A stretch of 61,583 bases of DNA, taken from positions 1 through 61,583 of the forward strand of contig NZ_LAVA02000107.1 of the NCBI RefSeq assembly GCF_000974985.2, read 5' to 3'. The notes beneath the pieces were generated by a model that was not told the DNA's origin, searched no databases, and saw nothing but the letters and a program-made list of their open reading frames with translations. The stretch's first letter is position 1. Each line of letters starts with the position of its first letter. Position numbers and translations under genes: made by a program. Positions 41,739 through 50,048 of the stretch are shown in pieces. Origin of the DNA: Streptomyces mangrovisoli. Its GTDB lineage: Bacteria; Actinomycetota; Actinomycetes; Streptomycetales; Streptomycetaceae.

Positions 41739-43303
41739 CCCGCGGCGGCCGCCCCGCCGTCCAGCTGCGCCGCCTCCTCGTCGCCCTCGCGTCCGGTGGC
41801 ACCGCCTTCCTGCTGCTGTGCACCCTCGGCTACGCCCTGGGCCATCCGCTCCAGTCGGGCGCCGCCGCGCTGCGCCTCGCGTGGTGCGCCGTGCCGCTGG
41901 CCGCGACCGTGCACCTGGCGACCGCCGTCGCCCGCACCGACCCGGGCACCAGGCCCCGCCCCGGACTGTCGGCGGTCGGCCTCGGCCCCGGCCGGCTGAT
42001 GGCGATCTCTGCCCTCACCACGGCCCTCGCCTGCACCGTCGGCTCGGCGCTCGCCCTGCTGCTCTTCCTGCATCTGCGCGGCGACGTGACGGGGCTGCCG
42101 TTCGACGGCGCCGCCGCGCGGTTCCTCGCCGGGGACGTGCCGCTGCCGCTGCCCGCGACGCTCACCCTGCTCGCACTGCTGCCGGTGACCGCGTCGGTGG
42201 CGGTCGCGGTCGTCCTGCGGCCGCGCGAGAGGCGCTCCGGCGCGGCGGCGGGCCGCGGGATCTCGGCGGCGTACCGGCCCTTCCGCGCGCGCGGCGGGTC
42301 CGGCGGCCGTACGGCCGTCGCGCGTGCCGGGAGCGGCGACCGGGCACCGGCCGCGAAGACGGCGGACGACGGCCGCACGCCGGCCGGACCGGAGACGGCC
42401 GACGGCGCTGCGGCGGCCGGGCCGGACACCGCGGACGGCCCCACGGGCGCCGGGTCCGGCGGCCGTACCTCCGCCCTGCGGGGCGGATCCCGTGGCCGTA
42501 CGCCGGCCGTGCGCGGCCGGATCAGCGGCCCCGGGCCGGCCGCGCAGGCCGCCACCGGTCCGACCGCCGACGGCGTGGCGGACGCGGTGGCCGGGGCGGT
42601 CCCGGCCGGTGCCGTCCTCGACGCCGGCGCGCTGCTGGCCGCCGCGGACGGCGCGGCCGCCGGGCGGCCCGACCCGCACCGCCCGCCCGTGCCCCGCGAG
42701 GCGCCGCGCGGACTGCCGTGGGGGGTGGCGGTGCTCGCCGTCGGACTCGCCGTGGAGGCCTACGCGTCCCGTACGACGGCGGGCACCGCGCTGGCCCTGC
42801 CCGGCGCCCTGCCCGGCGGCCCGGTGGGCGTCTTCTTCGGCTGGGCCCTGACCGCCCTCGGCCTCGCCCTCGCCGGGCCCGGCCTCACCCATCTGTGCGG
42901 GCGGCTGCTCCAGGCCGTACGGCCGGGCGCCCTGCGGCTGCTGGCCGGCCGCATCCTGATGGCGGAGGCCACCCGCGTCGGCCGCCCGCTGGGCGTGGTG
43001 TGCGCGGTGGCGTCGGGCGGGTACGCGATGGCCTCGCTGTCCGACCCGCACGGCCCGTCCATCGGCCCGCTGACCACGCTGGGCACCCTCGTCGTGGCCG
43101 GCTGCACGGTGGCCACGCTGCTCACCGCCGCCGTCGAGGCCAAGCACGCACGGGCCGAGACGACGGCCGCGCTGGTACGGCTCGGCGCCCCCGCGTCGAT
43201 GCTGCGCGGCGCCGCCGCCCTCAGGGCCGGGGCGCTGCTGGCCGTGTTCGGTCCGCTCACCCTGGCCGTCGCGGACCTCGCGGCGCTGCCGCTGGCCCAC
43301 TGA
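41720..43303 (+). CDS. Membrane partner of the atypical ABC ATPase
   Basis: The product is about 527 residues. Four or so membrane segments lie in the first 160 residues (for example VALASGGTAFLLLCTLGYALG) and more near the C terminus (LPWGVAVLAVGLAVEAY, FGWALTALGLALAG, GTLVVAGCTVATLLTAAVEA). Between them is a long Gly/Ala/Arg/Thr-rich, probably disordered linker (about 165-330). GTG at 41720 overlaps the ATPase gene by 19 nt and has GGAGG upstream. No FtsX/MacB hallmark was clear. Function is unknown. Confidence 0.75.
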   Translation: MLALRLTRGGRPAVQLRRLLVALASGGTAFLLLCTLGYALGHPLQSGAAALRLAWCAVPLAATVHLATAVARTDPGTRPRPGLSAVGLGPGRLMAISALTTALACTVGSALALLLFLHLRGDVTGLPFDGAAARFLAGDVPLPLPATLTLLALLPVTASVAVAVVLRPRERRSGAAAGRGISAAYRPFRARGGSGGRTAVARAGSGDRAPAAKTADDGRTPAGPETADGAAAAGPDTADGPTGAGSGGRTSALRGGSRGRTPAVRGRISGPGPAAQAATGPTADGVADAVAGAVPAGAVLDAGALLAAADGAAAGRPDPHRPPVPREAPRGLPWGVAVLAVGLAVEAYASRTTAGTALALPGALPGGPVGVFFGWALTALGLALAGPGLTHLCGRLLQAVRPGALRLLAGRILMAEATRVGRPLGVVCAVASGGYAMASLSDPHGPSIGPLTTLGTLVVAGCTVATLLTAAVEAKHARAETTAALVRLGAPASMLRGAAALRAGALLAVFGPLTLAVADLAALPLAH

Positions 43304-43409
43304 GGGCCAGGTCCCGGCCGCGCAGGGAAATCCGGGAGGCCGCCGATGACTTTCGCGGCGGCCGCCGGTCCCTCTCGTCGCACGGCATCCACCGCGAGGG
43401 AAGGCTCCC

Positions 43410-43817
43410 ATGTACCAACAGATGATCTTCGTGAACCTGGCCACCGACGACGTCGAGGCGTCCCGGAGGTTCTTCACCGAGCTGGGCTACACGATCAACC
43501 CCCAGTTCAGCACCGAGGAGTGCGCGTGTGTCGTGATCAGCGACACCATCGTCGCGATGCTGCTCAGCAAGAAGCACTACGCCACCTTCACCAAGAAGGA
43601 GATCGTCGACCCGGCGCACTCCAGCGAGGTGCTGCTGTGTCTGAGCGCGGAGAGCCGCGAGAAGGTCGACGAGCTGGTCGACCGGGCGATCGCGGCGGGC
43701 GGTGCGGGCACGAGCGAGGCCATCGACCAGGGCTTCATGTACGGCCGCAGCTTCGACGACCTGGACGGGCACACCTGGGAGGTCATGTGGATGGACCCCG
43801 CGGCGGTGCAGGGCTGA
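43410..43817 (+). CDS. VOC-family (glyoxalase/bleomycin-resistance fold) protein
   Basis: This is a small cytoplasmic protein of 135 residues with the beta-alpha-beta-beta-beta VOC pattern: VNLATDDVEASRRFFTELGY at the N terminus and GRSFDDLDGHTWEVMWMD at the C terminus, where D-G-H-T-W-E marks a potential metal-binding region. The ATG has GGGAAGG upstream. It is on the plus strand after the ABC pair. Substrate is unknown. Confidence 0.88.
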   Translation: MYQQMIFVNLATDDVEASRRFFTELGYTINPQFSTEECACVVISDTIVAMLLSKKHYATFTKKEIVDPAHSSEVLLCLSAESREKVDELVDRAIAAGGAGTSEAIDQGFMYGRSFDDLDGHTWEVMWMDPAAVQG

Positions 43818-43923
43818 ACCGGGCACGGGGGCAGGGCCGGTCCTCGCGCGGGGCGGGCCGGCCCCCGGCGCGGACCGGGCGCGGGGCGGCTCGGTCCCGG
43901 GGGCCGTCTGACAGCATGGGCGG

Positions 43924-45048
43924 GTGACCGAGACCCCCGCCCTGCCCCACCGTGCCGCCCACGACCGCGAGTTGGAGTCGCTCGCCGAGTTCGACGAGGT
44001 CGTCTCGGGCGGCGGTTCGCTCGCCCGCTACCGCGTCCAGGCCGTCGACCTGACGGACCGTACGGCGGTGCTCCTGTCGGCCGACTGCGCGGGCGCCGTC
44101 TTCCTCGGCTGCCCGATGGAACCCGCCGCGGCCGCCCATGTCCGGGCCGCGGGAGCGCTGGTCTTCCCGCCCGTGCCGGGTCTCCCCTTCGACCCGTACC
44201 GCGCCGCCGCCTACTCCCCCGACGAGTTGTTCACGTCGCTGGAGCGGGGGTACGCGGCGACGCCCGACGCCCGCGCCTACGCCTGGTTCCAGCGGACCAA
44301 GGCGGACGGCGACGTGTTCGCGTCGATGCTGCGGGCCGTCCACGACGACACCGTCTCCGACGCCCTCGACGAACTCCTCGCCGGGGCACGGGTGGTGGGG
44401 GTGATGGGCGGCCACGCCCTGGCCCGCGGCACGGCGGCGTACGCGGGCGCGGCCCGGCTGGGCCGGGAGCTGACCCGGGCCGGTTTCACCGTGGCGACCG
44501 GCGGCGGTCCCGGCGCCATGGAGGCGGCCAACCTGGGCGCGTACGCGGCCCCGTTCGACGACGCCATGCTGGCGGAGGCCCTGCAACTCCTCGCCAAAAC
44601 ACCGTCGTTCGAACCGTCCGTCACCGACTGGGCACGCGCCGCGTTCGACGTGCGCACCCGCTGGCCGGGCGGCGGGACCTCGATCGGTGTCCCCACCTGG
44701 TTCTACGGCCACGAGCCGCCGAACGCGTTCGCGGCACACATCGCCAAGTACTTCGCCAACGCCACCCGGGAGGACGGCCTGCTGGCCCGCTCGAACGCGG
44801 GGGTGGTCTTCCTGCCGGGTGCCGCGGGAACGGTGCAGGAGGTCTTCGACAACGCCACGCCCAACTACTACGCGTCACGCGGCGAACCGGCTCCCATGGT
44901 GCTCGTCGACCGCGTGCACTGGACCGAACGGCTGCCCGTATGGCCACTGTTGCGGTCTCTTGCGCAGGGACGGCCGATGGAGTCCCGAATCGCCCTCGTT
45001 GACCGGATCGACGACGCCGCGGGCGCGCTGAAACGTCTCGCCGGTTAA
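43924..45048 (+). CDS. LOG-like Rossmann-fold protein
   Basis: The product is 374 residues. The C-terminal two thirds resemble the LOG/lysine-decarboxylase-like family: FTVATGGGPGAMEAANLGA near residue 195 and FLPGAAGTVQEVFDNAT near 300. The family hallmark PGGxGTxxE appears as PGAAGTVQE. LOG proteins release cytokinin bases or related nucleobases from nucleotides; whether that applies is not known. The N-terminal 130 residues carry no motif I recognise. A GTG start at 43924 is used. The gene follows the VOC gene on the plus strand. Confidence 0.8.
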   Translation: MTETPALPHRAAHDRELESLAEFDEVVSGGGSLARYRVQAVDLTDRTAVLLSADCAGAVFLGCPMEPAAAAHVRAAGALVFPPVPGLPFDPYRAAAYSPDELFTSLERGYAATPDARAYAWFQRTKADGDVFASMLRAVHDDTVSDALDELLAGARVVGVMGGHALARGTAAYAGAARLGRELTRAGFTVATGGGPGAMEAANLGAYAAPFDDAMLAEALQLLAKTPSFEPSVTDWARAAFDVRTRWPGGGTSIGVPTWFYGHEPPNAFAAHIAKYFANATREDGLLARSNAGVVFLPGAAGTVQEVFDNATPNYYASRGEPAPMVLVDRVHWTERLPVWPLLRSLAQGRPMESRIALVDRIDDAAGALKRLAG

Positions 45049-45086
45049 TAAGCGGGTAAAGTCAACGCACTTGACGGGCCTATGCA

Positions 45087-45114
45087 TTGACACCTCTTAC
45101 GGAGCGCTTATAGA
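45087..45114 (+). promoter_or_regulatory. Vegetative (sigma HrdB-type) promoter
   Basis: TTGACA (45087-45092) and TATAGA (45109-45114) are separated by 16 nt. The predicted transcript starts near 45121, so the LAETG protein must use a start codon downstream of that. Confidence 0.65.
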
Positions 45115-45234
45115 CCTGTGAGTCTTCTGGGGGTGGTGAAGTCCTCGGTGACTGCCGTTCGTTCCGTGCGCCGCCGGCGTGTCGCCCTCCCCAGGTCCCA
45201 GCCCCCCGCAATTGCGCACCCCGTGAAGGGCACA

Positions 45235-45927
45235 GTGGCCATCATCTCCATATCCCGCCGCACCGCACGCCCCCTGCGCGTGCTCGGCATCGCCTCCGCG
45301 TCGGCCGCGCTCGCGCTGAGCGCCGCCGGCACCGCACTCGCGTGCAACATCGCCGACTTCTCCGCCGAAGCCTCCTGCGACGGCGCCAACGGTGTCATCA
45401 CCGTCACCGACACGGACGCCTCCGGCCAGTCGGCCGTCGTCTCCGTCTTCCTCGAGAGCAACGGCGCCGACGCCAAGAAGATCGGCGAGCAGACGGTCAA
45501 GGGCTCCAAGGCCGGCGTCACCATCTCCTTCAGCGAGGACTGGAAGCCGAACGCCACCTACCGCGTCCACGTCACGGCCGGCAAGATCGTCGACAAGGAC
45601 ATCACGCCGAACCTGACGACCCCGTCGAAGGCGTGCACGGCCGAGGAGTCCCCGAGCCCGTCGGCCTCGCCGTCCCCGTCGGACTCCGCCTCGGCGCCGG
45701 CCTCGTCCGACTCGCCGTCCCCGTCCGCCTCGGACAGTTCGAGCACCGCGCCCGCGGAGGCCTCGGACAACGCCCCGTCCCCGGCGGCCGGCACCTCCAA
45801 CCTCGCCGAGACCGGTGCGAACTCCAACACCGGCCTGATCGCCGGCATCGCGGCCGCGCTGGTCGTCGTCGGTGGCGGAGCCGTCTTCTTCGGCATGCGC
45901 CGCCGCGGCGCCAAGTCGGACAGCTGA
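45235..45927 (+). CDS. LAETG cell-wall-anchored surface protein
   Basis: The product is about 230 residues. A signal peptide (to about 37, ALACN) precedes a compact beta-like domain with a second Cys (EASCDG) and a third (KACTAEE). A Ser/Pro/Ala-rich stalk of about 60 residues (PSPSASPSPSDS...) follows. The C-terminal sorting signal is LAETG at 190-194, then a hydrophobic helix (LIAGIAAALVVVGGGAVFFG) and the basic tail MRRRGAK. LAxTG is the class E sortase motif of Streptomyces. Start GTG 45235 is preferred over 45118 because a promoter lies at 45087-45114. Confidence 0.88.
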   Translation: MAIISISRRTARPLRVLGIASASAALALSAAGTALACNIADFSAEASCDGANGVITVTDTDASGQSAVVSVFLESNGADAKKIGEQTVKGSKAGVTISFSEDWKPNATYRVHVTAGKIVDKDITPNLTTPSKACTAEESPSPSASPSPSDSASAPASSDSPSPSASDSSSTAPAEASDNAPSPAAGTSNLAETGANSNTGLIAGIAAALVVVGGGAVFFGMRRRGAKSDS

Positions 45928-45953
45928 CCGGCACCGCACCCGCACGCACGCGC

Positions 45954-45985
45954 AGGGCCCGCCCCCGGCAACGGGAGCGGGCCCT
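45954..45985. terminator. Bidirectional terminator between the LAETG gene and thiQ
   Basis: A 14-nt arm at 45954-45967 pairs with 45972-45985 with one mismatch and a 4-nt loop. The flanking genes are convergent. Confidence 0.75.
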
Positions 45986-46024
45986 TCGTACGCCGCCGTC
46001 CCGCCGAGGGGGCGGCGCGGGCGC

Positions 46025-47047
46025 TCAGCCCAGCACCACGACCTCCGCCGCGTCGAACTCCACGCCCACCACGGCCCCGACCTCCGGCGCGTCCCGCAGC
46101 GCGCACGCCGCCTCCAGGCGGGGCGCGTCCTCTGGCTGGAGCTGGAGGGCGACATGGGTGCCGCGGAAGGTACGGGCGGCGACCGTGCAGCGCAGGCCCT
46201 CGCCCGCGGTGCCGACCCGGACCCCCGCGGGCCGCACGAGCACCGTGCGCGGGCCCTGCGGGGCGGCCTCGCCGACCGGGACCTTGCCCCAGGGCGTGAT
46301 CGCCGCCGTACCGGCGACGGTCGCCTCGGCCACGTTGTCGAAGCCGAGGAAGCGCGCGACGAACGCGTCCGCGGGCCGTTGCCACACCTCAAGTGGCGTA
46401 CCCGACTGGGCGATCCGTCCGTCCCGCATCACCACGACCCGGTCGGCGAGCGCGAACGCCTCGCCCTGGTCGTGCGTGACGGCCAGCACGGTGGTGCCCA
46501 ACCGCCCGAACAGCTCCCGCAGTTCGACGACGAGCCGCTCCCTGAGCGACCGGTCGAGCTGTCCCAGCGGCTCGTCGAGCATCAGCAGCCGCGGCCGGGG
46601 CGCGAGCGCGCGGGCGAGCGCGACCCGCTGCTGCTCGCCGCCGGAGAGCGCGGCCACCGGCCGGCGGGCGGCGCCGGGCAGCCCGACCAGGTCGAGCAAC
46701 TCGGCGACCCGGCGGTCCTGTTCGGCGCGGGAGACGCCGTGCATCCGCAGCCCGAACGCGACGTTGCCGCCCACGTCCCGCTGCGGGAAGAGCTGGTGGT
46801 CCTGGAACATCAGCCCCACGCCGCGCCGGTGCGCGGGCACGCCCGCGTGGTCGGCGCCGTCCAGCAGCACCTGTCCGGCGTCCAGGGGCTGCAGCCCCGC
46901 GACCGCGCGCAGCAGCGTCGACTTGCCGCTGCCGCTCGGGCCGAGCACGCACACCACCTCGTGCTCGGCGACATCGAGGTCGACGGCGTCGAGCACGGTC
47001 CGCTCGCCGAACCGCACGGTCGCGCCCCTCAGCCCCAGCAGAGTCAC
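46025..47047 (-). CDS. thiQ: Thiamine ABC transporter ATP-binding protein
   Basis: This is a 340-residue ABC ATPase. Walker A GPSGSGKS is at 36-43, the Q loop in MFQDHQLFPQ, the signature LSGGE at 134-138, Walker B LLMLDEP at about 154-160 and the switch His in THDQGE. A C-terminal domain (about 240-340) resembles a TOBE regulatory region. The GTG start overlaps the permease stop (GTGA). It is the third gene of an operon that begins with a TPP riboswitch, so thiamine or a precursor is the likely substrate. Confidence 0.93.
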   Translation of the reverse strand: MTLLGLRGATVRFGERTVLDAVDLDVAEHEVVCVLGPSGSGKSTLLRAVAGLQPLDAGQVLLDGADHAGVPAHRRGVGLMFQDHQLFPQRDVGGNVAFGLRMHGVSRAEQDRRVAELLDLVGLPGAARRPVAALSGGEQQRVALARALAPRPRLLMLDEPLGQLDRSLRERLVVELRELFGRLGTTVLAVTHDQGEAFALADRVVVMRDGRIAQSGTPLEVWQRPADAFVARFLGFDNVAEATVAGTAAITPWGKVPVGEAAPQGPRTVLVRPAGVRVGTAGEGLRCTVAARTFRGTHVALQLQPEDAPRLEAACALRDAPEVGAVVGVEFDAAEVVVLG

Positions 47048-48747
47048 AGCTCCCCCATTCCGTCGGCGGCCCCGGCGGACGCCGTCCGCGGGCGGAGCCG
47101 CTCCAGCACCAGCAGCGCCACCGCGCACACCACCATCAGGATCGTCGACAGGGCCATCGCCTGGCCGTAGTTGAGATCGCCGGGCCGGCCGAGCAGCCGG
47201 GCCACGGCGACCGGCAGGGTCGGCCGGTCGGGCCGCGCGATGAACACGGTCGCGCCGAACTCGCCGAGCGAGACGGCGAACGCGAACCCGGCGGCGACCA
47301 GCAGCGCGCGCCGCACCATGGGCAGGTCGACCTCCCGCCACACCCGCCAGGGCGACGCGCCGAGCACGGCGGCGGCCTCCCTGAGCCGGGCGTCGGTGGC
47401 CCGCAGCACCGGCAGCATGGTCCGCACCACGAACGGGGCACCGACCAGCGCCTGCGCGAGCGGCACCAGGATCCACGAGGAACGCAGGTCCAGCGGCGGC
47501 TCGTCGAGCGCGATGAGGAAGCCGAAGCCGACGGTGACGGCGGAGACGCCGAGCGGCAGCATGAGCAGCGCGTCGAAGCCGCGCACGAGCCGTCCCGCGT
47601 CGCGCCGCGCGAGGGCGGCCGCGGCGAGTCCGCCGATCGCGACGGCGATGACGGTCGCGGCGGCGGCGTACTCCAGCGAGGTGGCGATCGCGGTGATCGG
47701 CGCGACGAGGAAGGTGCCGTCCTCGTGGGTCAGCGCCCGGTAGTAGTCGAGGCCGCCGCCGAAGGAGCGCTGGACCAGCACCGCGAGCGGCAGCACCAGC
47801 AGCACGGCGGCGGTGGCGAGGACCCCGGCGAGCAGCGCCCACTGGCCCGCGCCGCGCGGGCGCCGGGCGGTCGCGGAGGCGTCGACGAGCCGCAGCGCGG
47901 TCTCCCGGCGCCGTACCGTCCAGGCGTGGGCGAGCAGGATCAGGCCGACCGCGGCGAACTGCACGAGGGTGAGCACGGCCGCGGTGGCGAGGTCGAACAC
48001 CTCGGAGGTCTGCCGGTAGATCTCGACCTCCAGGGTCGAGAACGTCGGCCCGCCCAGGATCTGCACGACGCCGAAGGAGGTGAACGTGAAGAGGAAGACC
48101 ATGAGCGCGGCGGCGGCCACGGCGGGCGCGAGCGCGGGCAGCGTGACGCGGCGCCACGCGGTGAGCGGGGAGGCGCCGAGCATCCGCGCGGCCTCCTCCT
48201 GGCGCGGGTCGAGCTGGGCCCACAGGCCGCCCACGGTCCGTACGACGACGGCGTAGTTGAAGAAGACGTGGGCGATCAGGATCGCCCACACGGTGGTGTC
48301 GAGGCGTACGCCCCACCACGCGTCGAGCAGTCCGCCGCGGCCGACCAGCGCGAGGAACGCCGTACCGACGACGACCGTGGGCAGCACGAACGGCACGGTG
48401 ACGACGGCCCGCAGGACCCCCTTGCCGGGGAAGTCGAGGCGGGCGAAGACATAGGCGCCGGGCAGCGCGACGAGCAGGGTGAGCGCGGTGGAGGCGAGCG
48501 CCTGCCAGGTGGTGAACCACAGCACGTGCCGGATGCCGGGGTCGGCGAGGACGTCCCCGATCCGGCCGAACTGCCATACCCCGTCGGCGTGCAGACCGCG
48601 GGCGACGATCGCGGCGACGGGGTAGGCGAAGAACACGCCGAAGAACACGACGGGCAGGGCCATGAGGCCGAGCCGCGCCGCGTTCCCCTTGCGGCCCGTG
48701 CGGGATTCCCTCGCCGCGGGCGCTAGTTCAGTACGAGTGACGTCCAC
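47044..48747 (-). CDS. thiP: Thiamine ABC transporter permease, fused two-domain type
   Basis: This is a large permease of about 567 residues with two homologous permease halves. The ABC contact loops are EEAARMLGASPLTAWRRVTLP and REAAAVLGASPWRVWREVDLP. Each half has about six membrane segments, as in ThiP/FbpB proteins. The start is GTG at 48747 (MDVTRTEL) or 48759, and overlaps the end of thiB by about 25 to 37 nt. The product links ThiB to ThiQ. Confidence 0.92.
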   Translation of the reverse strand: MDVTRTELAPAARESRTGRKGNAARLGLMALPVVFFGVFFAYPVAAIVARGLHADGVWQFGRIGDVLADPGIRHVLWFTTWQALASTALTLLVALPGAYVFARLDFPGKGVLRAVVTVPFVLPTVVVGTAFLALVGRGGLLDAWWGVRLDTTVWAILIAHVFFNYAVVVRTVGGLWAQLDPRQEEAARMLGASPLTAWRRVTLPALAPAVAAAALMVFLFTFTSFGVVQILGGPTFSTLEVEIYRQTSEVFDLATAAVLTLVQFAAVGLILLAHAWTVRRRETALRLVDASATARRPRGAGQWALLAGVLATAAVLLVLPLAVLVQRSFGGGLDYYRALTHEDGTFLVAPITAIATSLEYAAAATVIAVAIGGLAAAALARRDAGRLVRGFDALLMLPLGVSAVTVGFGFLIALDEPPLDLRSSWILVPLAQALVGAPFVVRTMLPVLRATDARLREAAAVLGASPWRVWREVDLPMVRRALLVAAGFAFAVSLGEFGATVFIARPDRPTLPVAVARLLGRPGDLNYGQAMALSTILMVVCAVALLVLERLRPRTASAGAADGMGEL

Positions 48748-49799
48748 GACTTGACCCACTGGTCACGGTTGGCGGCGATCTTCGCGGGCGCCATGGTCTC
48801 CGGATCCGTCGCCGCGGCACCGTACTTGGTGAACTCGGCGGGCACGGAGGCGCCCTTGACCACCGGGTACACGAACATGTTCAGCGGCATGTCCTGCTGG
48901 AACTCCCGGGAGATCAGGAAGTCGATGAACGCCTTGCCGCCCTTGCTGTTCTTCGCGTTCTTCAGCAGCCCCGCGAACTCGATCTGCCGGAAGCAGGTGC
49001 CGTACGACGTCCCGGTGGGCGCGGTCTTCGGCTTGGGGTCGCCGTAGATCACCTCGGCGGGCGGCGAGGAGGCGTACGACACCACGAGCGGGCGGTCGGC
49101 GTGCGCCTTCTTGCCGCCGGCGGAGCCGGAGAACTCCTCGTTGTAGGCCTGCTCCCAGCCGTCGACGACCTTGACGCCGTTGGCCTTGAGCTTCTTCCAG
49201 TAGCCCTGCCAGCCGGAGTCGCCGTAGTGCGCGGCGCTGGCGAGCAGGAACCCGAGACCGGGCGACGACGTCGACGCGTTCTCGGTGACGAGGAGGTTCT
49301 TGTACTCCGGCTTGACGAGGTCGTCGAGGGACTGCGGCGGGGTCAGCTTGTGCTTGCTGAAGTACGCCTTGTCGTAGTTGACGCAGATGTCGCCGTAGTC
49401 GATCGGCGTGACGCGGTGGCCGGACTGGTCGAGCTGGTAGGACGCGCCGACGGTGTCCAGGCCCTTGGCGGTGTACGACTGGAACAGCCCGTTGTCGAGG
49501 GCGCGCGAGAGCAGGGTGTTGTCGACGCCGAAGAAGACGTCGCCCTGCGGGTTGTCCTTGGTCAGGATCGCCTTGTTGACGGCCTGGCCGGCGTCGCCGT
49601 CCTTGAGCACCTTGACCTTGTACCCGGACTGCTTCTCGAAGTCCTTGATCACGCTCTTGGACGCGGCCCACGAGTCGTGGCTGACCAGCGTGACCGTCTT
49701 GGAGTCCGCCGCGCCGGAGCCGGTGGAGCCGGAGCCGCACGCGGACAGCGTGACCAGACCGAGGCCCACGGCCGCGGCCACGAACACCTTGGTGTGCAC
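48723..49799 (-). CDS. thiB: Thiamine-binding lipoprotein
   Basis: This extracytoplasmic binding protein of 358 residues begins with a lipoprotein signal (VFVAAAVGLGLVTLSACG, Cys near 22). Features of TbpA/ThiB proteins include TLVSHDSWAASKSV, GDVFFGVDNTLLSRALD and YGDICVNYDKAYF. The GTG at 49799 has a perfect AGGAGGAAACA site; longer upstream open frame is the riboswitch leader, not coding. The riboswitch shows that expression is shut off by thiamine pyrophosphate. Confidence 0.95.
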   Translation of the reverse strand: MHTKVFVAAAVGLGLVTLSACGSGSTGSGAADSKTVTLVSHDSWAASKSVIKDFEKQSGYKVKVLKDGDAGQAVNKAILTKDNPQGDVFFGVDNTLLSRALDNGLFQSYTAKGLDTVGASYQLDQSGHRVTPIDYGDICVNYDKAYFSKHKLTPPQSLDDLVKPEYKNLLVTENASTSSPGLGFLLASAAHYGDSGWQGYWKKLKANGVKVVDGWEQAYNEEFSGSAGGKKAHADRPLVVSYASSPPAEVIYGDPKPKTAPTGTSYGTCFRQIEFAGLLKNAKNSKGGKAFIDFLISREFQQDMPLNMFVYPVVKGASVPAEFTKYGAAATDPETMAPAKIAANRDQWVKSWTSLVLN

Positions 49800-49882
49800 T
49801 TGTTTCCTCCTGGGATTCACCAGGAAGAACGCGGCCCTGCCCGGGCGCAGCCCGGACAGGGCACAACAGCTTGAGTGAAGAC

Positions 49883-49972
49883 CGAACTTCCTACCCAGAA
49901 TGACCTGGGCGAGGTTCAGAGGGTCTGCGGCCCGATGCCGCACTCTCAGCGCTGTGGCGCTCCCCTGTCGGA
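49883..49972 (-). ncRNA. TPP riboswitch
   Basis: On the minus strand the conserved thi-box segments occur in order: ACAGGGGAGCGCC, then CGCTGAGAGTGC, then GACCCTCTGAACC and CAGGTCATTCTGGGTAGGAAG. These match the CUGAGA and the ACCUGA..GGUAAU..CC..GGGA regions of TPP aptamers. It ends about 80 nt before the thiB start codon and controls the thiamine transporter operon. The stretch 49973-50048 shows no gene. Confidence 0.95.
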
Positions 49973-50048
49973 ATATGAAGATGTGGAGTGACGATCCGGC
50001 CGACGGCATCGCGGGGCGATGATCCGACCGGAAACCTACGGGGCCAGA

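Noticed and set aside
45118..45234. Longer N terminus of the LAETG protein
   Set aside because: The predicted transcription start at about 45121 and the signal peptide position favour the start at 45235.
49800..50009. N-terminal extension of the thiamine-binding protein
   Set aside because: The stretch contains the TPP riboswitch, and a perfect ribosome binding site precedes the GTG at 49799.
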